The notes beneath the pieces are model-generated. The model was not told where the DNA came from and did no database searches. It saw nothing but the letters and a program-made list of their open reading frames with translations. Source: Cycas panzhihuaensis (taxonomy: Eukaryota; Cycadophyta). Taken from it: a stretch of DNA of 64,000 nucleotides. Made by a program: the position numbers and the translations under genes. The first letter of the stretch is position 1; each line of letters begins with the position of its first letter. The stretch covers positions 188,301,741-188,365,740 of the forward strand of contig CM041465.1 of assembly GCA_023213395.1 (NCBI GenBank). The letters are read 5' to 3'. This document shows positions 24,382 through 42,640 of this stretch, piece by piece.

Positions 24382-26517
24382 AGTTAGATTGATAAGCAAA
24401 ACTTTGAAGTACTCTTTAGCCATGGAACATGCACTATTTTTAACCAATGAGCTAGTCAAGTAGTAGTAACAGGACATGAAGATAATGGACTCTATAAACT
24501 CAGTGGTGTCTTACTTTATACTACACATAATTAGAGCTTATGTGCCACAATGCAATCTAAGCAAGTAGATAAGGGTACGCAAATTATTACAAAAGACCCA
24601 CCTATTGATATGTAGGAAGAATCCTCTCACAATCATGAGTAGCCTACTCAAAAGTGTACTAAGGAGTAAATATGACATCAATGCCTCAGTCATCTAAATA
24701 TACATAGTCTTAATATCATGTTTAGACTTTAAATGTACATGAGTTACTAAGGATCAAATAGAATAAATATTTCTTTAAAGCTTGTATTATTGGCAAATGA
24801 CACAAGGATCCTTTTTAATCTAAGAAAGTTTGGCGTGTAATTGAACCATTGGGATTGGTTAACTTAGAAATTTGTGGATCTATGTCAATTCCTTCACTCA
24901 ATGGTAGTTTGTACTTTATCACTTTTACTGATCATTATTCTCAAAATGTTTGGGTTTATTTTCTAAAGAATAAGTTTGAAGCCTTTGACAAATTTAGGAA
25001 CTTCAAAGTTAAAGTGGAAAATGAATCCTATGTAATAATCAAGATCTTTTATATAGATAATGGGGGTAAATACACATCAAATCAATTCACTATAATTTGT
25101 AAAGAACATGGCATTAAATACCAATTATCAACTCCTTGAACTCCTCAATAAAATAAACTTGCTGAATGTATAAATCAAATATTGGTGAACAAGGCTAAAG
25201 TAATGGTCAAATCTATAAACCTTGATAATACATTTTGGGTTGAAGCTATTCATACTACTACATACCTGACAAATAAGATCTCAACTTTAGTAGTCAGAAA
25301 TATAACATCTAAAGAGGCTTAGTTAGGATAAAAGCCTAGTATCTCACACCTTAGAATATGTGGATGTACTGCCTATAAGTTCATTGCAAAAGAAAATAGA
25401 AAGAAAATTGATGATAAAAGCTTGAAGTATATTTTTATAAGCTACACACCTAGGTATAAAGCTTATAAGGTGTATGACCTTGTTAGAAGATAGGCATACT
25501 CATCTTTAGATGTTATATTTTCCAAAGATAATCAAACTTGGATCAATCTCAACTATAATTTTTGATAGATGATGGTATTACTATTTCAGAAGCTCCTCTT
25601 ACACAAATTATGGATCCTTCTGTTCCTTCAACTTTATATACTCAAAGTTTATCATTTGCTCCTGATGCATCTCTATCTACTTCTATAACAACCTCTACAT
25701 TTCCATGTCCATCTTTAGATAACATTCATGTTAAAGCTAAAAGTATTAAGAAACCTCTTAAGTGGTATTTGCAGGCTATGAAAGATGCACCATCACCTCT
25801 TGTAATACTAAAAAGACAATCAAAGTTAAGGAATATAACAAAATTTGCCTTAATGGCACAAGTTCTCAATGCTCTCGAGCCTTCCACCTTTGAGGAGGTA
25901 GTCAAAGACTAAACATGGTAAGTGACTATAGATGAAGAAATGTATTCCATCCAAAAAAATGATACTTAGGAGCTTACTGAGTTCCCTCTTGGAAAGAAGC
26001 CAATTGATTGTCATTGGCTTTATAAAACTTAGTATCATGCTGATAGCTCTATTGAAAGACATAAAGTACATCTTATTGTAAAAGGTTTTAAATAATAAGA
26101 AGGTATTAACTATGATAAGTCCTTCATAGATGTTGTTAACATGATAATATTTTTGCCTAGTTATGCCACTAATAACTCAATTCAAATGGCTTATCTACTA
26201 GATGAATATAAATAGTGCTTTTCTCAATGGAGACCTCTTTGAAGAAGTTTACTTGAGAAAACCTCTTATCTATATTGTTCTTGGAAAAGAACATTTAGTT
26301 TGTAAGCTCAATAAAGCTTTATATGGACTCAAGCAGATACCTTATGTATGGTGTGCAAAGATTGTTGCTTTTTTCCTCAAGCATGGACTGAATCATTCAT
26401 CCTTTGATCTTGATTTATACATTTAGGTTTACAATAATCTAATCACCATTGTTTTTCTTCATGTTGATAATTTATCAATCATTAGAAATGATGATAAAGG
26501 GATTGTTCAAAATAGGG
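23077..26517 (+). pseudogene. Copia-4 gag-pol, truncated in RT
   Basis: The start codon has become ATA (23077); Copia-5 has ATG there. Gag begins V-A-Q-I-L-I-S-N-T-I-K-L. A CCHC knuckle (23846-23890) has its first Cys changed to Tyr. The protease W-L-I-D-F-S-V-T-H-H-M-T-G lies near 24130. Integrase follows (24849-25139, then A-E-C-I-N-Q near 25160). The variable linker has an open run at 25562-25912. RT is at 25920-26517 with S-A-F-L-N-G, L-Y-G-L-K-Q and H-V-D-N, where the second catalytic Asp of Y-V-D-D is Asn (26469-26471). RNase H and the 3' LTR are absent because a foreign LTR junction starts near 26517. Confidence 0.85.
24344..24379. repeat. (TC)n microsatellite inside Copia-4
   Basis: About 18 TC units lie exactly where copia proteins carry N-L-L-S-x-S; in frame it encodes alternating Leu and Ser. 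Copia-5 has no such tract at the matching place. Confidence 0.9.
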
Positions 26518-26538
26518 ATCAAAATTGCTCTAATACCA
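26515..26538 (-). other. primer-binding site and leader stub, minus strand
   Basis: On the minus strand TGGTATTAGAGC lies beside an LTR end (TTTTAACA) and runs into AATTTTGATCCCTATT. A similar order is seen near 30465-30499. Confidence 0.65.
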
Positions 26539-27131
<593 letters not shown>

Positions 27132-27140
27132 GCCCCCTAT
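27132..27140 (-). other. polypurine tract beside the LTR
   Basis: Plus GCCCCCTAT reads ATAGGGGGC on the minus strand, directly before the LTR start TATTAAAACA. Confidence 0.6.
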
Positions 27141-30100
27141 AATACTTGATGTCCTTGAATCTTGATATGAAGTCTTCAAGTCTTCATCTTCTATACTAGA
27201 ACTTGTAACCTGTAATGGTATCCTATATCATGTAATTGTATCATGTATCTAATATCACCTATAACTTGTAAATAACTTGTAACTGTATCTTATATCCTAT
27301 ATATAGTATCATCTGTAACTTGTAAAAAACTTGTAACTATAATTATATTTGTATCCTATTTATAACCTATAACTATATGCTTATATCTATTAAGCATTAA
27401 CCTATATAAAACCTACATATATGAAGTGTTTTATATGTATCTCTATATCTTCACCTATATGGTGGCTTTTAATCAATATTAAGTTGGATGATCAACATTC
27501 GATTAATAATCAAATTAATTTAAAAATAAAGAAAAGTGATATTTGAGTCCATATAAAATAATATCCATCTACTAAAATACATGGGTGACCAACTGCTATA
27601 ATAATCAGTTCACTAGGAAATTGCTTCAAATACATGGTTCATCATCCTTCCAAATTGCTTGTAAGACCAACACAATTAGTGTGTTGTATCAAAGTTTAAT
27701 CAACTGGATCAAGTCGATAGCTATATGATCTTTAACAATTAACTTTGGGAACAAGCCAAACTACTTGGCCAAGGCAAGTTGACTGTAACAGGCAATTATA
27801 CTTAACCTCTAACTAGATAACATTGATAACTAGTGTGGATCATAAAACTACTTCAATAACCAGGTGATCTATAAGTTTGGTTAGGGGTTTTTCCATCCAC
27901 TAAACCAAATGTGATGTTGCCAAGGGGAAAATAAAAAACCAACATATCAAGGATATCTCATATGATAACTTCATCAAATATTTCTTACTTAATAAAACTT
28001 TTCAACTAAAATAGGCCTCAAAATACTATAAGTAGGCCTTAAAATGGTTAATTTTAAACTAAACTTTAATAATCACCCATCATTCCTAAAAAATAACTTA
28101 ATCATCATGTTTGTAGCTATAGAAAACATCAAAATTAACTAAATTATTTCTAAAAACTGATATGAAATTTATCCAAAATAAAGTTTAGAGCCTTTGCATC
28201 GACTTTATCCTAAATTTTCTTTGTCTTTTGCTATCCAAAGTAGGTTGTATGACCACTTATTTCAATCATCTCAAAATCTTCTTTCCAATGTAATAGACGA
28301 CATATAATTCTGATATACAAGTGATGATTTATGGGAGAAAAATGTGCTAATAGCCCATGAAAAAGTGCATGATCCTTAAGAAAATAGAAATAGATCCAAA
28401 ATTTTATCAAATACCAAATACAAATTTTAAAAATAAAAAACTATTCAATCTTATTAACTCCATTTTGGAGTCTGCCCCTATGATAGCTTAATCTTGGTTC
28501 ACATGGGCTTTTCATATGACTACTTGCCAACATGAAAATAATGTCCCAGAATTAAAAATTTATCTAATCTAATTAAATTTCTTAAACTATATGTAATTTT
28601 TTTAAGGTTATGAAATAATTCTCTTCTTTGAATTTATCTGTGCGTATTCACATGATTGAATTAATCAAAATTCATATACGTAAATTCATATCTGTAAATT
28701 CGAAATCTATGTTTGACTATTCTATCAATCCAATCGATGTGTGTCTACGATTAACCCAACTACATCGTATACGTATGGGAAGGGCATTTTAACTATGATA
28801 TGTATTTGCACAGGGCCATCCCATAGTCTACTCTCCAACTGCATTGTGTATTGGTGAGAGCAACATATGTAGAGTTCCACCTCTCTAACCTTGTGACGAT
28901 TGTGTAATCTATAAATATCTTGGTTTCATCAATTTATTCGATCTAATTAATCAAATATTCACTAAAAAAAATCACAGCTTTTGCATAGTGATTATACTTA
29001 TAATAGGGTATAGCTTTACATGATTCAATCTTTACATTATTATGGCAACAGAGGGTGACATGCATAGGGTTGAGTGGGTTGGCTCAAATCTACAGGTTTT
29101 TTTAATCTAACATATAAATAGGGTGCATTAGCATATGGCATTGACAAATAGGGTGTGTAATGGATGTTGGCCGACATGTGGCTGATTCATAGAAAATTTC
29201 TCTACACACAAATGTGAGTTGTTACATATATACTAATAGACGTGGCATACTCTATTCTCTATGGTAACATATTTCTTCATTGTTGTGGTAGTTAGCCATT
29301 CAGGTGAAACATGAGTGCATGCAATATTCTATGGTAGGGTAGCCTCTATAGGTTTGATTTATCTTTATACATTTTTGATATGCTTATATAGTGTTTTTGA
29401 AGGGTGTGGCCTATAGCTCTGGCTCTATTCTTTATGGTAGCATTGGGCTTCTACCAAATCTATGTATTAATATTCTAGCTAGTTGATTCTTTGATAGGTA
29501 TTTGACCTGTGTATATGATTTTGAGTCTTTACGAGGTAACTCTAATCTTAGTGGAGGGAAACTATTATGCCTTGTCTATAGGAAGCTCTCCACAAATTAA
29601 TATCAACAAATTGTGAGTTTAACTCTATGGCTGTTTAAAGAATCCAAGAGTGATAGTCAATCTAAATATAAAATCTACATATGCAAAGTACCCTTAATAA
29701 TATTAAGATACTCTTATATAATGATCAAAATCATGCCCTCAATATATATAATATAAATTGCCATAATCAAATTATCACGGAAGCCACCATATAATCAATT
29801 CAACATGTAAATTTAGTATGTCATCATCTAGGGTTTGATGTTTAGTCATAATCTAAATAGTCATGCCCTTATATAAAGCTATTAATAAAATATGATCATG
29901 CTGTTATATTTCATGTCTCATAAGCATTTCATGTTGTAATAGAAAACTACCACATACCTTTCATACTGTCATTAAGACACCTGTCAACATGCTATTATAT
30001 AGGCCTTCTATTAATTTCATGCATACTAATGGGGTGTTCTTATTCTAGTAGTGAATCTCATTATGAGATGCTTGCAAATGCTTCTAGAATAGTCCATGAA

Positions 30101-30452
30101 TGATAACGAATACATTAAGGGACACTCACAAAAGCCTTCACTTATGGACATAATATAATATCACGTGGACTAATGTAAGTACCTCTATATTCTATAGAAT
30201 ATGGTGCCAACATGCATAAAATATATGTTCACATAAAATATTAAATCAACATACCATCAATATCACTATATCTCCTATATGCAACTTTGACTGGCTTCAT
30301 GTATCCTATAGTCGATCGCGCATATCACTGACATATGTATACATCTGACTTATTCAAAAATTCTTCATGAATAGCTCATCTCATTGGCTTGATAAGCTTG
30401 AATCTAAATTAGTAAGAGCTTCACCTCACAATAGCAGCTTGGATACAACACT
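27141..30452 (-). mobile_element. probable interior of a minus-strand LTR element, unreadable
   Basis: It is bounded left by a polypurine tract and LTR and right by primer sites, so it is most simply the interior of a 3.3-kb-plus minus-strand element. I could not read convincing domains. A faint gag-like minus reading (K-V-D-A-K-A-L-N-F-I-L, near 28170-28200) is the best. Composition is AT-rich and evenly decayed. Confidence 0.35.
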
Positions 30453-30904
30453 GCTCTAATACCATATTAAAAATAGGTACTAGAATTACCTTGATACCAT
30501 GTTAAATACATTAGGATCTAAGATATCATGTGCTTCGATTAAAATATTAAGAAAAATAATAGTAATATGCAATAAAACAAGTAAAATATATAAAAATAAC
30601 TTAAATGGACAAAATACAGGTGAATTTATCACCATGTAGAGCTCTATTTGGGAAAAGCTTCTAAATTAATCACAATCTAATTGTACAATAAAATGGTGTG
30701 AGGCTTAATTTATAGGCAACCCACCAATAATTTAATAAATATAATAGGCTATTTAAGCAACAAATGAGGTAAACTTGACCAATTTATATAATAACATTAA
30801 ATTATAACAAGGGTCACCTTAATATTATAATATGTATATAGGAAATATACATTTACATGAAATAAAATTAATATTGCAATGTTTTATTAACCTTATGCTA
30901 ATCC
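30453..30904 (-). repeat. primer sites and LTR start leading into the TA array
   Basis: Plus GCTCTAATACCA (30453-30464) and CTTGATACCA (30490-30499) are two minus-strand primer-site versions 35 bp apart, each followed by an LTR-like start (TATTAAAAAT, TGTTAAATAC). The rest to 30904 is LTR-like but its far end is swallowed by the array at 30905. Confidence 0.45.
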
Positions 30905-34598
<3,694 letters not shown>

Positions 34599-34739
34599 AT
34601 TGATAATTCCCAAAATTGGATTCATTTATTTCTTATCTAGTTATTATACTTTGTACCATGCTAATACAATAAAATATTTATATATTTAGATTCACACTTA
34701 TTACCTAGTCTCCAATTTTTATGCTTTATATATAGGAGG
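34599..34739. other. short AT-rich spacer
   Basis: It lies between the array and the first readable Gypsy-2 sequence and holds no recognised feature. Confidence 0.4.
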
Positions 34740-37700
34740 GTCAAGCACTATCTTTGGGGTCCAAAGGCTATAAACCCTTAGTATGTATAGTACAAATAAT
34801 TCACCTAATAGACTCTTATTATTATTTAAAGATAGTATGGGCCAAATACATAAGCTTTATGGTATCCAATCTCTACTTAATAAGCTTATCTTCCTAAACC
34901 AAATGCATTACTATTTGAATCGTAGCCTTGGATATATAATTTATATTAATAACATTCAAGCCCACCCTAATACCCACATAGATATTCAAACCTTCTTAGT
35001 AAGTATCAATCAATATTTTCCCTACTTCCTACCATCGCCTTTCTAGAGCATAGCTTTTATCCCTCTATTGAACCTAAATCCTCTTATGAACCCATTTTCC
35101 TTAGGCCATATCAGAACTCTTACTTCTCAAAAAATGAAATAAAGAAAAATCATGAATGAGTTAATAGATATGGGTATCATCTAGCCTAGTAAAAGTCCTT
35201 ATGTTGCCCTCATTATTCTTGTCCATAAAAAAAATGGTTCTTTTTAACTCTATGTAGATTACAATAAACATAATAAGATCAAACTAAAGAACAAGTTCTA
35301 AACTCTAAGAGTTGATGATATGTTAGATGAAATCCATAGTGCCACTATATTCTTTAAATTATATCTTTAATTAGGTTATTATAAAATCCCTATTGACCTT
35401 ACAGATTGATATAAGACTACTTTTTAAACACATCATGGGTATTTTAAATTTTAAGTCATGCCCTTTGGCCTTTGTAATACCCTATCATATTTCAAGCTTA
35501 ATGAATACATTTTTTGCCCCCTACCTTTAAAAAATTACCATTATCTTCTTTAATGACATACTTATTTATAGTTCTTGTATGGCCCACCACCTTCACCATC
35601 TAAAATCTATTCTTCAAATTATTAACTAGCATCAACTATATGTTAAGCCCTTGAAATGTGAGTTTGCTAAATTTGAATTATAGTAACTAGGACATATCAC
35701 TTCTTTAAAGGGTGTCTAGGTTGATTCTAATAAAATTTTGGTCATTACCACTTGGATAATGCCTAATAACTTCACCCAACTATAAGATTTCCTTGGCCTC
35801 CTAGGATTTAATGGATACTTTATTAAAAATTATGTGTCTCTTACTACCTTATTGAGCAACTTACTTTGAAAAGTCCTATTTTAATGGTCTCCAACTATAA
35901 ATGATACCTTTAATTAGCTTAAGATAATTATGACTTCTATACTAGTCCTTACCACTCTTAAGTTTTTCTAACCTTTCTAAATTGAGTATGATGATTTAAG
36001 ATTTGTATTAGATGTGATTCTTATACAAAATTTTCATCCTATTGCATTTGAAAGTTATAATATTAAAGACCATGAGTGTTGGCTATTGACTTATTAGAAA
36101 TAAATGAAAGTAATTTTGCGTGTTATGGATAAGTAGCATCAATATGTCCTTGGCTCTAAATTCATTATTCTAACTAATCATTATATCCTTTGTTACATTT
36201 TAGACTAGCTTATATTATCTAAGTGGATTGATCATCTTTAGGTGTTTGATTTTACTATAACTTATAAAAGGAGTAAAGATAATATTATCACTAATGCCCT
36301 CTTTCACCTTCCACTTGATACCACCACCCCACTAAAACCTATCATTTATACCATCACTAAGCTCTAACCAACCTAGTGAGTTAGCCTAAAAAAACTAGTC
36401 CCAATTAGATTATTCCTAATGGACTATGAAAGTCTAACTACAAAGACTGGTCCATCCATAATAATTACCTTTTATATAAAAATCATATTTTCATTCATCT
36501 TGCATCTCCTTTTATGCCTCTTATCATGTTTAAGTACAATTTCACTCCTTTAGGTGGTCATTTTAATTTTGATAAAACATATTAATGTGTTTATATTAAT
36601 TTTTACTTGTCACATATGAAATCTTCTATCTTTATTTCTATTTTTAAATGTGACAACTGTCAATGAAATAAAATAAATACTAAGGCTTTATCAGGTATCC
36701 TTTAACCTTTACATATTCCTTAGGGTAACTAGTAAGACATCACAAAGGATTTTATCACTAGCCTACTATTATTTATTAGGTTTGATTCTATCCTAGTTAT
36801 CATTGATAAGATGACTAAATATGCCCATTTCTTAGTAGTTTATACCTCTTATAAGGTGCCTTGGCTTTCTAACCTATACATCTAGTATGTTTTCTACCTT
36901 CATGGGTTTCCCTCAACTATAGTTTATAACTAAGACTCCGTGTTTACTAGCTCATTTTGGCAAGAACTCTTCTCAGTATTAAGAACTTCATTCAACATGA
37001 ATTTAACCTACCACTTATAAATGGATAATGAGTCAGAAGTTAATAATAAAACATTGGACACCTACTTGTACTATTTTATTTTTAGTCACTAAGCTAAGTG
37101 GACTTCTTGGTTAGCCCTTATAGAGTACTAACATAACTTATTCTATCACTATACTATAGGTATATTACTATTTATATATCTTTATGGTTACCTCCTACCA
37201 TCTTATTATACATTATCAACTAATATCTAAATTTATTCTATCCAATAAAAACTCTAAGTTATGGACCAGATCTTAAACACCCTTAAGCAAAACCTAGTAG
37301 CTACCTAGAATTATATAAAATAAGTTGTTGACTACCACTATTCTAATCACTCCTTCTCCATTAGTGATCTCATATTTTTCTACCTCTAATCATATAAGTA
37401 ACAATTTATTAAGAACCATGAAATCCAAAAGCTCAACCCTTATTATTATGGCCCTATAAATTAATCCAACAGATTGGTGAAATCACTAACATGCTTGAAC
37501 TCCTACTTAACACCAAGATCCATAATGTTTTTCATGTTTTATATCTTAAAAAGCACCTTGGAAAAGATATTATTCTCCTAGTCCTTGATGAAGAGTAACT
37601 CCTCATTATTTTACTAGTCTATATCTTAGCCAAATAGTAATGCCTCCTTTAGAATAGGACTATCTTTGAGTCTTTGGTTCAGTGGGTTGATTGTGATCCT

Positions 37701-37775
37701 AAGGAGGTGACATGGGAATCTACCAAATTTATTAAGCAACATCTACATCTTCTTGGCTTTGAGGACTTAGCATGT
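34740..37775 (+). pseudogene. Gypsy-2 pol (RT, RNase H, integrase, chromodomain)
   Basis: The PR-RT linker ends in R-P-Y-Q-N-S-Y-F-S-K near 35100, then shifts frame. RT (about 35140-35760) has I-L-V-H-K-K-N-G-S, V-D-Y-N-K, G-Y-Y-K-I-P and V-M-P-F-G-L-C-N. RNase H (35950-36330) has I-A-F-E-S, W-x-Q-Y-V-L-G-S-K-F and K-R-S-K-D-N-I-I-T-N-A-L. A zinc region at 36550-36680 reads G-G-H-F-N-F-D-K-T-Y ... C-D-N-C-Q. The integrase core (36745-37080) reads V-I-I-D-K-M-T-K-Y-A-H-F, D-S-V-F-T-S-S-F-W-Q-E-L-F and E-V-N-N-K-T-L, leaving all three acidic positions readable. The chromodomain-like tail (L-V-Q-W-V-D...E-V-T-W-E) lies near 37675-37720. Gag, protease and the 5' LTR are absent; the 5' side ends near the giant array. 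Confidence 0.85.
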
Positions 37776-37789
37776 CAAGGAATATGACT

Positions 37790-38091
37790 TGTTGCATAAC
37801 CACGCATTATCTATAAAACTTGATTGTTAGCACATATGATTAAGGAACTCGGCAGTTGGTACTAGCTATTAACTTTTGTGCATAGGCCACTTATACCTAC
37901 CAATAAAATTAGAGGCCACTTGTCCTACCAATAGTATTTTATGTAAGAGGTTAGTCTTGTCTATATAAGGCTTGCCAAATATAAAAGGAGGATTATTATG
38001 TATTGAGAACTCTTATAAGATTTTACTTTGATATATCTTTTGGTGCCCTTTTGTGACCATATTTTATAATCTATCTCTTTTGTTAACAACA
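37790..38091 (+). repeat. Gypsy-2 3' LTR (edges approximate)
   Basis: It starts TGTTGCATAACC soon after the chromodomain and ends GTTAACAACA. It carries a TATA-like CTATATAAGGC near 37960, as gypsy LTR promoters do. The polypurine tract before it (CAAGGAATATGAC) is poor, so the start may be 37784. Confidence 0.55.
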
Positions 38092-41030
38092 TGGCTTTAA
38101 TTTATTGTTTTAATCTTTTATTATTATGACCTTTGAGATCACAAGTGAAGTATGTATGGAAGAATACTCGGACGAACACATCCCACAAACCAATGGTGTT
38201 GATTATTAAAGTTGTAAATTGAGGTTGGAAGCATAACCATTTAATTATTGGGAAAACCAATTCACTTGGGATCTTAGAGCCATCACCTCTTGTAACCACT
38301 TTGAGATTGCAGAATCCCCCTTACTATTTGCTTTCCATTTTTCCATCCTCAATTCCTTTTATTTTTTAGTTTCTTTTTGGTTTATATTTCTTGCGTTTAG
38401 ATTCCTCCTTACTTAATCTTATTTGTTTTACTTTTTTCCATTTAAAAGTGTTTAAAGAGGTCAAGGAGACTTAGTAATAGTGTTCAACTCAAACGTGATA
38501 GTTACTATTAGGTTTACTTTCAAATAGATTTATAATATTTTATTTTAGTTTATTTCAAACTATTTGCTTACTTTTGGCCTCCCTGACATGGCCAAGTATG
38601 CCCCTTTATTTTGCATTTAATTTGAGTTGTCATTGATTGATGCTATTATGATTTGTACATGTGCATTTATGTTTGTGTGGATTTATTAATAAACTAATGA
38701 TGTAGATTAATTGTATATTAATATATGATAGATGAGTCAACCATTGCAATACCCTAGAACTAAAATTCCCCATTAAATACAACCTAAAATTCCCAAGTAT
38801 TCCTCTAATTTCATGTCCCAAATTGAGAAAAATAGTAACACAAATTGTGTTAATTTTTACCACTATTTATATCATAGTTTTTATCTCGCATTTATGCCCA
38901 ATGGTCTAATATAATCAAGGGTGTTTTATGACTAAATATAGCTCATTTGAGTCAATATCTTCTCATTCATTACACTAGGGAATCTAAGTCATCTAGTTTA
39001 CCCCTCAATAATGAAAATATACGAAAAAGAAAAGAAAGAGAAGAAGTGGAAAAGGAGGGGTTGTTCACCCCTATTTTTGTCCCCTATAAATGGCCCAAAT
39101 TAGGGGGAATTTACCTCTTTTTCTAGCCTCTCCCCTCTATTTAGTGAATTAAGAGGAAAAAAAGTAAACATACAATGCATTAAGGTGGGGAGGGAGGTTT
39201 TATCCCTCCTCCTTATCTTAAATCATTATAATTAAAATAATATACATAACAAAGGGAGAAGAAAAAGAATAAAAAGACATTAAAAGGTTATGGTATAGGA
39301 GAAAGGTCTCCACCTATTAGTGACATCACCATGAAGGAAAGACATAATGGGAAGTAATGGCAAGGAGGTTGGAAGGTTGTAAGTTATGGAGACATGAGGG
39401 TAGGATCATAAGGACTATCATGGGGTGTATGCTATAGTGGTGCGAGAGAACAATTATGGGAGGACATAAAAGGGGGGTTGACCATTATAAAAACCTATGG
39501 GTAATTAGGAAAATAGAAAGTATAAGATACAACATGGTGATAAAGGGACAAGCATAGAAAGGAGGCAAGATCATAAGTGATCAGATGAGAAGGAGAGATG
39601 ATTGGTAAGGGGAGCAACATGTGAGAGAGGAGAGTTAATTGGGATGTGAGTAAAATAAGAAGGGTAGGGATATTGGGGTCTTATTTGAAGGGTAGAGATG
39701 ATAGGTTAAGATAGAACATGGTAGAATCCCTTAAGGGAAGTGATGTGCAAAGCCCATTTAGTGTGTTAGCATGAAAAGTATGATTAGGTTTATATACTAG
39801 GCACAACTAATGTTTTTAGTGGTTTTGGAAATAAGATATTCTACAATTTAATGTATATGTTTGATTGTCTTTAAGACCATGAGGACTACTTATTTAGGTG
39901 AGAGTGTAGAGCAAAAATAATCCGTGTTTAGGTGAGAGTTTCAAGGAATCCTCTCACTTGTAGTCAAGGTTATTCCAAAGAGAAGGTACCTATAATTAGA
40001 AACAAAGGCCTGAGGAGCATGAGAGGGATAATAAAGGGTGTTCCACCTTAAGAATAGAGTCAAGACAAAGCTTAGAATATAGTTGATTATAAATACATCA
40101 AATTAGCTTTGAAAGCCACAAAGTTAACAATGCCAAAATCCTAAAAAATGGTAAAGTGAATTATGTTGATAATACATGTCTATATTAGAGTATTTTTCCT
40201 TATGGAATTCTAAATTTTCTTTTATATGTTTGTTGTACTCATTGATAGTTTTACCATGCTTGTTTTAGTGTTGTGACTTTAATGGTAACCCCATGATGGT
40301 ATATAATATTTGAGATCTTAATTCTTAAGTTGAAGTATCTTAAATATCCAATGTCCTCAATTCAAAAGTATAAAACAAAGAATTTGAGAGGTGTAAAATA
40401 GTGACATAATTGAGGTTGATATCAAACTAATTTAGAGTGATTACTTATGTACATGAACATGAAATAAAGCTTTGTATGTGACATGATGGATCAAGCCACT
40501 AGCCCTTTGATGGCAACTTAATGTACTTTAGCAATTATTATTAAAAATAGACTTCTTGCCACTACATAGTGAGTAGGGTTTATTCCCATTCTTGTTATCA
40601 CTTTTATTTTGTTATTTTTGCTTCACTTATCTTATTTGATTATCTGAGTTTCTAAACTTTGTTTTAAAATAAACTATTTTCATGTTTTTCTTTATAAATT
40701 AAAACCCTAAATCATTTTGAAAACTTTATAATTAGCAACAAAACATGACTTATCCTTGATGCAATTATACCATCAACTAAAAAAAATTAATACAAGCTTG
40801 TATCGTTGGTTATGTGTCATAAGTGATATTATAATAAATTTGGTTAGAAATATTTGTGATGTTTCCCTTTAAATATTACATTTCTAACCCTAATGTATGC
40901 CCTCATTTGGAAATGTCGATTACTAGATCTATACTTATTAGATTTACACTAAACTTGACACAAATGTTTTTAGACACTTTCTTGACATGTTTCCCCTTCT
41001 GTTCAAGTCATTTGTAGTAATTTTTACCTA
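38092..41030. other. unassigned DNA with a purine-rich block
   Basis: No coding motifs were read on either strand. 39000-39720 is strikingly purine-rich on the plus strand (GGAGGG, GAAAGG and AAGAAG runs) but not repeated. The right part (about 40500-41030) may be interior of the old minus-strand copia whose LTR is at 53980-54337. Confidence 0.4.
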
Positions 41031-41035
41031 TTTTA
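41031..41035. other. target-site duplication TTTTA, left
   Basis: It is identical to 53491-53495 on the far side of Copia-6. Confidence 0.8.
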
Positions 41036-41390
41036 TGATATAATATACACACTCAAAATATAGTAAAAGTAAAATAAACCATACTAAAACTTATATATTT
41101 TTATTGATGTATTAAAAAATGAGTATGTACATATAACTTTTACATTAATTTGTTACATAAGATAGGAATATTAAGGGTTGATCATGCAAGGTGATACATG
41201 GCACCTTGTATGATTACCATATAAATATATTACAAAAAAGGGATACATAATAGACCCCACACTCATAGACATCATAATATTAAGTTATGACTAACCACAA
41301 ACTATGATGATAGAACCCTCAAAATACTAACATAATATTATCACTTAAACATTAATATTTAACCTAAAAATTAATCATTATCTTCCAACA
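41036..41390 (-). repeat. Copia-6 3' LTR
   Basis: Plus strand TGATATAATATACACAC ... TATCTTCCAACA. It aligns with 53134-53490 over its whole length, sharing for example GACTAACCACAAACTATGAT. Confidence 0.92.
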
Positions 41391-41397
41391 TCCCTCT
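41391..41397 (-). other. polypurine tract of Copia-6
   Basis: Plus TCCCTCT reads AGAGGGA on the minus strand beside the LTR start TGTTGG. Confidence 0.65.
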
Positions 41398-42231
41398 ATA
41401 ATGTTTAAATTTTACAATAAAAAACTGTATGAAATAAAATAATGTTGATATTCTTATAAAGATATCATGATACGCTGGATCACATGGGTCATAAACCACT
41501 GTGTCCACCAGTTGCCTAGGTAATGTCTTTGCATACGTGGTTCATTAGCATAGAGTTGATCTTAATCTAATACATATCTTGGGAGTAGGCCAAACTACCT
41601 AACCATACATATATCATAAAGTTGGACATTCTATTAAACATGAATATTATCTATACTGCTATATGTTAGGAAAAATACAAGTAATTATGCACTCATTACG
41701 TAGAACACTGCCTACAAAAATAAGATATTAACCTATGAAGGAAATGACATTCATGCCATCTTCCACAAGAAGAAAAAGCACAATTACTAATGGTGATGAG
41801 GAGGGAAAATTAGTTATGCCTCTAAACTCAATAAACATCATGATAAAAGGCAATAAGCAGGGCAAATTTATTGTACTTCTAAATCTAAAAACATTATATT
41901 TACATATGGCATAAATTAAGATAACATGTAGTATAGGAAATACATTTGTAAAATTATCAAACATGGTTGTTGTGATAGCAGTAATAACTATAGTTTATTA
42001 TATAAATACTACAGGAAATATAGGGTCCTAATGTAACTATCCAAAAGTATAGAAATCTAAAATTCTACCGTGAAAACTACTCCTTAATAGGCATCCATTG
42101 ATGCCAGGAAAGTGATGATAATTATAACCTATAAAAAATGTGCAAAGTCCTTCACTAATACTTTGTATAATCCTAAATTCAAACTTAGTGTTATGTGCCC
42201 TAAAAAGTAGATAACAAGCACTTAAAGATGT
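41398..42231 (-). other. Copia-6 interior, left part
   Basis: 834 bp with minus-strand frames up to 84 codons that carry no recognised motif. It ends at the Copia-5 insertion (flank GATGT). Confidence 0.6.
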
Positions 42232-42626
42232 TATTAAAACATGTAATAATAGCTCATTTGTAATTGTATTTTTATGTATCATTATAACCATATGATATAC
42301 CTTGATGTAATTTAAATATAATTCATGATGTAGTCAGGTATGCCCACTTGTAGAATATCAAGTGAATAAGATTAGCTCATAATGTCATCTAATAAGATTT
42401 GCTTATTGAGACATATCTTAGCCTATAAATTAGACCTAAATGTCCCCAATTATATATTTGAGTTATTTGATTTGGCAAAGCCTTGTCAGAATATAATTTG
42501 ATAGAGTAATTAGTTTATATGTCTTGTTTCTCTTTACAATTAATTTGCTTTAGATTTGTTATTTGTTGTGTTTCTACTTTATTATGCATGCACATATGAT
42601 TTTTGATCTTATTTACTAATTTTGCA
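42232..42626 (+). repeat. Copia-5 5' LTR
   Basis: It runs TATTAAAACATGTAAT ... TACTAATTTTGCA and aligns with 47802-48185. The start is read as TGTT with a G-to-A change. Near its right part is TTTGTTGTGTTTCTACTTTATTATG, shared with the other LTR. Confidence 0.85.
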
Positions 42627-42640
42627 TGGTATCATAGTAG
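42627..42640 (+). other. primer-binding site of Copia-5
   Basis: TGGTATCATAGTAG matches TGGTATCAGAGC over its first 8 bases and lies directly beside the LTR end CA. Confidence 0.8.

Noticed and set aside
38092-41030. Purine-rich stretch 39000-39720 as a gene or promoter
   Set aside because: No frame with motifs, no repeat structure and no core promoter pattern beyond chance.
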